Shown: positions 46,929 to 52,500 of the stretch, one piece after another
How positions within the stretch are numbered: the stretch's first letter is position 1
Layout of the letters: each line of letters begins with the position of its first letter
Position numbers and translations under genes: made by a program
The notes under the pieces: generated by a model
What the model was told of the DNA's origin: nothing
Database searches by the model: none
The model's input: only the letters and a program-made list of their open reading frames with translations
Source: Glandiceps talaboti
Taxonomy: Eukaryota > Hemichordata > Enteropneusta > Spengelidae
Assembly: GCF_964340395.1 (NCBI RefSeq)
Contig: NC_135559.1
Coordinates: 7,536,259-7,588,758, forward strand
Length of the DNA stretch: 52,500 nucleotides
Direction: 5' to 3'

Positions 46929-47117
46929 TTACAAATTAGCCATTAAATAGTTTTTTTGATCGAAATACATATCTCTGGAGCAATCAGTTTCATTGAACAA
47001 TTTTCACACCCCATTAAATGTTCCCATCAAATAGGGTGTGAAAATTGTTCAATGAAACTGATTGCTCCAGAGATATGTATTTCGGTCAAACAAAAATTCA
47101 ATGGCTAATTTGTAAAA
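46929..47117. mobile_element. Second fold-back element, arms about 80 bp, directly abutting the first
   Basis: The left arm contains 'ATACATATCTCTGGAGCAAT' and 'CAGTTTCATTGAACAATTTT'; the right arm from about 47034 contains 'AAAATTGTTCAATGAAACTG' and 'ATTGCTCCAGAGATATGTAT'. The loop is about 22 nt (47012-47033). The outer ends are 'ACAAATTAGCCATT' and 'AATGGCTAATTTGTAA'. Confidence 0.9.
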
Positions 47118-47127
47118 TTAATGATTT

Positions 47128-47475
47128 TTTGACATTAATTCTGGGGAGGACACTGCACATTCTTTGTACAAATGGTCTTTCATTGGTGTGAATTCTAATG
47201 TGTATCCTTAAATTGCAGCTTACATTAAACCCTTAAATGGTCTTTCTATTAAATGTATCATCATGTGTCTCCTCAGAATGGCATTTTGTGGGAGTCCTTT
47301 ACCACACTCTTTACATACTAATGGCCTTTCATTTGTGTGGATATATATATATATATACCTTCAAACTGACACTTTTATTAAACCTGTTGCCACACTCTTT
47401 CCTCTGACTCCAAGTCTTGTTGACAGTACTGGTCATCTGTGGTTTCTGATTTCTATTTCACTCTTACATTCAAAA
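47128..47475 (-). pseudogene. Broken partial duplicate of the zinc-finger gene
   Basis: On the minus strand, 47458-47401 repeats the acidic N-terminal coding stretch of the intact gene (ETTDDQY, then SEE; intact copy at 48315-48262) but runs straight into a finger fragment ECGNRFNKSVSLK. A (TA)n run at 47340-47360 interrupts that finger. Then come HTNERPLVCKECGKGLPQ, LRRHMMIH, a stop, and RIHTNERPFV. Several stops and frame changes make it non-functional. It starts within 25 bp of the intact gene's stop. Confidence 0.7.
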
Positions 47476-47483
47476 ATGGGCTT

Positions 47484-50142
47484 TCATTTTTTGTGTATCT
47501 TCATGTGTCTCTTCATTGTACCACTTTGATTAAATCCTTTATGGCATACTTTGCATACATATGGTTTCTCATTTGTATGTGTTCTCATGTGTGTCTTGAG
47601 ATGGTCATGTCTATAAAAACTTTTACTACATACTTTGCATGCAAATGGTCTTTCATCTGTATGAGTTACTATGTGTCTCTCCAGATCTTCACTTTGCTGG
47701 TAACATTTACCACACTTTTGACATACAATTTTTTTTTCATTGGTGTGGCGTCTCATATGTGTTTTTAATTTGAGACTTTCTTCAAAAATCTTGCCACATT
47801 CGTTACAGACAAATGTTCTTTCATTTGTGTGAATTCTGCTATGTATCTTTAAATTGACACTATCAGTAAACCCCTCGCCACACCCTTCACACGAAAATGG
47901 GCTTTCATTTTTGTGTATCCTTCGATGTCTGTTCAGTGTGCCACTTTGAATAAACCCTTTACCACATTCTTCGCATATGTGTAGTTTTTCATTGGTATGA
48001 ATTCTGATGTGTTCCTTGAGATGATCACGTCTATGAAACCCTTTATCACATACGTTGCATGCAAATGGTCTTTTATTTGTACGCTTTCTCATGTGTCTCT
48101 TCAGACTCTCACTTTGCACTTGAATCGTTTGAGTTGGAATGGGTTCACTGCAGGGACTTTCTGCCATAACAGGTACAGTTTTAGAACGGTCTTCTGTACT
48201 TAATAATTTTTGATTATCAGCTGAGTAGAAAGTGGTTCCAAATTCTTGACCAGCTCTTGCCTCCTCTGACTCCGAGTCTTGTTGGTACTGGTCATCTGTT
48301 GTTTCTGATTTCATATATCTATTTGTAAAACAACAGAAGTAGAATGTGTAAGATTACAAAGTAATTACATAAGCATGTTAAAATGGTAGTACATGTATGT
48401 GCAGCATAATCTAGATGCTAAATTGTGAAACTTGGTTATTGAGGAAATTGAATGTCATAGAGTAACCACATATATGCTTGCTGTATTACACACACACACA
48501 CACACACACACACTATAAACTGGTCTTTTGACCAAAGATATCACCAATGGAACTGAAGCTTCAGTACAACTGAAATCCTAGATTTGATATCTTGTAACAT
48601 CATGTACTTGAGGAGGATTGATTGGTCCCTAGCACTTTTATTATTTTTGCACAAGACCGAGTTGTTTGATTACTGCTATGGGCTTGATCATGGTTGTTAG
48701 GCCCAAAGAAATTGTGTCCAGGTTCCGATGATGCTCAATTTTCGAACAGGTGGGTATACCTGGGTAGGTAGATTTTTACAAAAAAAATCCACGTGTGGGA
48801 GTCTTCTAGTTCAGGTAGTTATGTTTTGCATTGTTTTCCATATGCTCTCTGTGTTACTGGTTTCTTTCCATCAGATGTACAGCCATTACAGATTGGAAGA
48901 CTTAAGACATCAACTTAAAAATACAGTTTTATATTGTCTTTTTAAGTTGATGTCAGTTTCCGCATCCACTATTTCTCGTGAGACTCCACACATTTTTTGA
49001 GATTTGTTTTCTCAAATACTATTTTTTTTAAATTTAGGATTGGCAGTAAAAAACTATGTGGGGTCAGGTAACCGGAACAAAACAAGTTTTTTTCAGGCCT
49101 TACATATTTATGTTTATGTTTGAGAGCTCTTCACTGGAATTCCATCAAGGTTTTTATATCTTTGTAGTAGATAGTGTAATTCAGCTTTTGTCATGTATGT
49201 GGTCTTTGTTGCTTTGCATATTTCTGTACATTTTTGAATATTCACTAGAGTACCCACTGTTCAGTCTGTTGTTGATTTGTTACCACAAACTGTACTTTTA
49301 TTGTTGTTCTGGATGTGGTCTTAGTTACTCTGGGGATATTTGTTTACATTTTTTTATTGTTTGTTCACATGACCACCCACATATATGCAACAAATGGCAT
49401 GATTTGACAATTGACCCTCGAGGTCAAGGTCAATGTCTAAAAACAAGGCTTACCCCTGATATTAAAGGTTTTGAAATACGTAAACTTAGCATACCTATAG
49501 ATTTTTAACTATGGTATGCAACAATTGACAATTGACCCTAAAGGTCAAGGTCCATTTCTAAAAAGAAGGCTTATTATAACACTGATAATATTAAAGGTTT
49601 TGAAATGCGTACACTTAGCATACATATGGATTTTAATCATCGTCGCAAACCACGGCCTCTTTTACGGCACCTTCCAAAACCCGCTGTTATTTCGCAGTAT
49701 ATATCAGGGTATATATGGTAGAAGAAATAACAGCTCAGGTTTGCGAGAATGATTTTTAATGGGTATGATTGTCATTCGATCAAATCTAGTTTTTCATTTG
49801 TATGAATTCTAATGCGAAATGTATGAACAAAACAAAACGCAGTCCATAATATATTTAACTGACTTACATCCTGCACGTTGACTGTGGCATATCATCACGC
49901 TGAGTGTTATACTCTGTCGATGTCGCCATTTTGACTTGTCTTCGATGACGGCGGTCACCATCTTGTTGTTGTTGACAATCACTCGGGAAACATTCCTCAC
50001 AATACTGTCTGTGAATTTTTATCAAATGTAAAGCAAACACACTACTTGGAACTTCTGAGTAGCCAATAGCTTTAATGCTATGCCAAACATCGTACGCAAC
50101 ATCTAAATCAATAGATCTAACTTCACTGATGGACGTCGCCAT
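47484..50142 (-). CDS. C2H2 zinc-finger protein, seven fingers, 369 residues
   Basis: Exon 1 50142-49868 and exon 2 48318-47484 join as AGG-AT|A (phase 2). Exon 1 begins MATSISEVRSIDLDVAYDVW and has cysteines CEECFPSDC but no domain I recognise. Exon 2 starts with an acidic region (TTDDQYQQDSESEEARAG), then a finger remnant lacking its CxxC (SESLKRHMRKRTNKRPF). Seven complete CX2CX12HX3H fingers follow, residues about 177-366, from FACNVCDKGF to YVCKVCHKGF. The linkers are TNEKP/TNERP, not the usual TGEKP. Such proteins are nuclear DNA-binding regulators; the target is unknown. The ORF ends HKK-stop where a sixth A shifts the frame relative to the HKNESPF linker seen between fingers 2 and 3. 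A minus-strand AATAAA lies at about 47379. Confidence 0.88.
48486..48512. repeat. (CA)n microsatellite
   Basis: Thirteen CA units in the single intron of the zinc-finger gene. Confidence 0.9.
48805..49106 (+). repeat. Dispersed 280-bp repeat, copy B
   Basis: Matches 31590-31868 in order and orientation, ending 'GGTCAGGTAACCGGAACAAA' then an AGGCCTTACAT motif. This copy has an extra 'AAGACATCAACTTAAAAATA' segment forming a small inverted pair with the following 'TTTTTAAGTTGATGTC'. Intron of the zinc-finger gene. Confidence 0.75.
49388..49631 (+). repeat. Tandem duplication, about 120 bp, two units
   Basis: Both units contain 'AATTGACCCT', 'GAGGTCAAGGTC' or 'AAGGTCAAGGTC', 'TCTAAAAA', 'AAGGCTTA', 'ATTAAAGGTTTTGAAAT' and 'CACTTAGCATAC'. 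Zinc-finger gene intron. Confidence 0.85.
49632..49755 (+). repeat. Dispersed short element, copy 4 of 4
   Basis: 'CATCGTCGCAAACCACGGCC' then 'TCTTTTACGGCACCTTCCAA' matches copy 1 at 2222-2320. Its right part 'GAAATAACAGCTCAGGTTTG' matches copies 2 and 3 inverted, and forms a small hairpin with 'CTGTTATTTCGCAGTATAT'. Confidence 0.65.
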
Positions 50143-50427
50143 ATTGGATGAGATCAGTGGTGTGTTGTGTTAATATTGTGGGCGGACGGTCGGTACAAAG
50201 CGCATGTCAAACCATGTCATATCATATCATTACCATGATTACAGAATTGAGAATGAATAGAATGTTTATTGAATCCGTTCAGAAAACTACATTTCTTCAT
50301 TAGATTTTCTGCAATAAGTTTTTGGTGTTAATACAAACTAGTAAATATATACACTAAAGTAATAATAGTTAACAAAAAATAACAAAAAATAAGGTTTATA
50401 CGAAAGTGTAAACATTAGATAAGATAA

Positions 50428-50429
<2 letters not shown>
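50143..50429. other. Upstream region of the zinc-finger gene
   Basis: No motif I can defend; 'CATATCATATCATT' is a short direct repeat at about 50216-50231. Confidence 0.4.
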
Positions 50430-50500
<71 letters not shown>

Positions 50501-50549
50501 CATACATACATACATACATACATACATACATACATACATACATACATAC
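50430..50549. repeat. (TA)n then (CATA)n microsatellite
   Basis: TA at about 50430-50494 runs directly into CATA to 50549, about 290 bp upstream of the zinc-finger start codon. Confidence 0.96.
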
Positions 50550-50987
50550 AATGTCATACATAAGCCTTATAAATGCAATGTATAATCTTTCCTTTTGATA
50601 CGCGCTGATTTTATGATTATATTTTTCTAGTTCTTTGAAATTGCCTAGAACACTGATTGCACTTTAAGTCTGGTATACATGTGTTGTCTCTCATGTCATA
50701 GTTGAATTGCATGTTGTGATGAAGTGTATTCCATTTTCTATCATATTACAGGTGTTGCATTTATAATATGCACGTCATGTACCAAAAGGACTAAAGTAAA
50801 ACACTAAATAACCATTGATAATAAATGAAATAACTTGTTGGTATGTCATCATTATTTCACACGTAGAATTACTGATCAATATAGGATAGGAAACCAATAT
50901 TTTTTCTTTTAAAAATAACGAATGGTGTTGTTTTTTATCTGAAGTATATGTTTAAATTTACAAACAACTGACAACTAAATAAATAAC

Positions 50988-51022
<35 letters not shown>

Positions 51023-51289
51023 ATACATTATTAATCCAGCGTATTGAGGTAACGCCTCTGAAACAACTCTGTTCTAATATAATTCATAATTTTGAACTCA
51101 AGATGTGCAACCAACCATTAATTCATTATTCATTTGGTATACTCTTTAAAAGTTAAAATATTATCACGATAGCGGATTGAGGACACTGCCTTAAAGCATG
51201 ATAAGCAGTCCCGTTCTTGTGTTTCATAATTTTGAAGCTACTCTCAAGATGTGCATACAACTACGAACTATTTCTTCACATATTGTTCC
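50550..51289. other. No gene seen; one (AAAT)n array
   Basis: AT-rich. (AAAT)n occupies about 50982-51024. Nothing else recognised. Confidence 0.5.
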
Positions 51290-51568
51290 CCAATATTTGT
51301 CTCCTTCAGCCTAGGAAAATATGTGACCTAAGGGGCCTTGTTACTGCGAGTTTCCAGACGAGTAGTGACAAAAGCCATAGGTCACGAGTATTTTCTGGAT
51401 GAATGAAGACAAATATTGGGAATAATATAATTATACTTTCTCAAGCATAATTTATGCAACATCGGGGGAAATAATGGCAAATGGACCGTTTTGACTCATA
51501 TTTCGAGCACTGCAGAACCAGTGACGTAGACACGGGTTGTCGTGACGTATACGTAGAATGACCAGGAT
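51290..51568. mobile_element. MITE-like element, copy 3 of 3, with shared right flank
   Basis: The core 51290-51419 has ends 'CCAATATTTGTCTCCTTCAG' and 'GAATGAAGACAAATATTGG'. The inner arms 'CGAGTTTCCAGACGAGTAGT' region and 'GTGACCTAAGG' match 46429-46557. The right flank to about 51568 matches the other copy (TTTTGACTCATATTTCGAGC, GCAGAACCAGTGACGTAGAC). Confidence 0.72.
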
Positions 51569-52500
51569 ATATAATCTATATTTCATGGTATAATCATTAT
51601 TTATAACGTTGGTTACTTATGAATAAAAACATCCATAAGCTTAGTGTCCGGGTATGTTGCTTACTTCCATTTAGCAGATGTCAGCTGTTAAAAGACGAAA
51701 ATAAGATATTGTCATGACAACGATTAAACAACATGAATGCAGCGGAGGGTAATAAATATGACAGGTAAAGTAAATCCGTTTCTGCAGCCGCAATGAAGAG
51801 CACTATGATTTATTACACACACAGTCACACACTGCGCATGCGTTCACACACAAATTGTACTGCCATTGCAGCAACATTTTGTGTAACTAATATATATATT
51901 TATTTTCTGTTCACAACAGGTATATATATCAATTAAGTTAACGTTGTTTGTGGTCACATATTATGGACCCAATCCTATTTTTGCGCAAATGTTCTCTCTC
52001 AGTACAACTTTTGTCATATTACATGTAAAGTCAATGGCAGCACGTCACCGTGCATACCCTATTTGTATTGATAGGACGACATAATTTGGTAGAAAGCATT
52101 TACAGCTGTTTTTTTGAAACCTGGAGTATTTATACTGATATTAAGTGAAAGTGTGGGAGTCTTTGTCAGTCAAGTGTTTGTAAATATTAATATTTTATAC
52201 TTAACGAATAAAGCTTTAGGTCTCCTTTTCTTTCCATATCACATTGTCATTTTACTATAACAAATAGAAATGTTTTCTGTAGGAGTACTGCATTTGGGCA
52301 TAGCTTTGAAGACGTATTTTGCAATCTTATACACGCTTTACTTCCGTTTTTTCTGTGATGACTATGTGCTTTTTACTTCATTTTCTTTTTTATATTGTCA
52401 CACCAGTAACAGTCTCTGTGGGCATACACAATACAATATAATGTACACCAGATAATGTATTTTCCCACGTCTATAATTGTAGTTGAGTTATGTCAGATTC
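51569..52500. other. No feature recognised
   Basis: AT-rich sequence to the window end; no exon with convincing borders was found. Confidence 0.45.

Overview
This is a spliced, animal-type nuclear genome window. Evidence: short exons with AG/GT borders and matching phases, a nuclear tRNA-Val with internal A and B boxes, a decayed non-LTR retrotransposon, fold-back elements, and very dense micro- and minisatellites. The protein types (centrosomal CEP63/DEUP1 family, Tudor, YWTD-EGF receptor, C2H2 zinc finger) fit a bilaterian animal. The repeat style and AT-richness suggest a marine invertebrate, perhaps a lophotrochozoan or an invertebrate deuterostome; the phylum cannot be fixed from sequence alone.

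Layout. 60-2543 (+): last four exons of a Tudor-domain gene whose 5' part lies outside the window. 2544-5737: gene-poor, with a fossil reverse transcriptase end and two minisatellites. 5738-19023 (-): complete eight-exon gene for a single-pass receptor (signal peptide, one six-bladed YWTD propeller, EGF, transmembrane segment, tyrosine-free tail); its introns hold most of the microsatellites. About 21490 (+): one orphan exon candidate. 23120-30169 (-): six-exon 328-residue coiled-coil gene, possibly related to C6orf163. 32826-32898 (-): tRNA-Val(CAC). 35129-45794 (+): sixteen coding exons of a CEP63/DEUP1 orthologue (756 residues). 47484-50142 (-): two-exon C2H2 zinc-finger gene with a broken duplicate (47128-47475) just downstream of its stop. 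50143-52500: no gene seen, one MITE-like element.

I assembled every gene model by hand from splice borders and phase continuity; all joins keep frame. The CEP63-like gene and the coiled-coil gene may both concern centrioles or cilia, and RFX X-box-like motifs occur near or in two genes, but a shared function is inference.

The most unusual signal is a repeated architecture: in both coiled-coil genes, tandem arrays are built from the very edge of an exon (its end plus the splice donor, its start plus the acceptor, or the stop-codon region) and spread into the adjoining intron or 3' flank. I count seven such places, plus an in-frame 18-codon duplication in the receptor tail. Some arrays carry several good copies of the splice donor. 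I know of no named element that does this, and it is the best candidate here for something undescribed.
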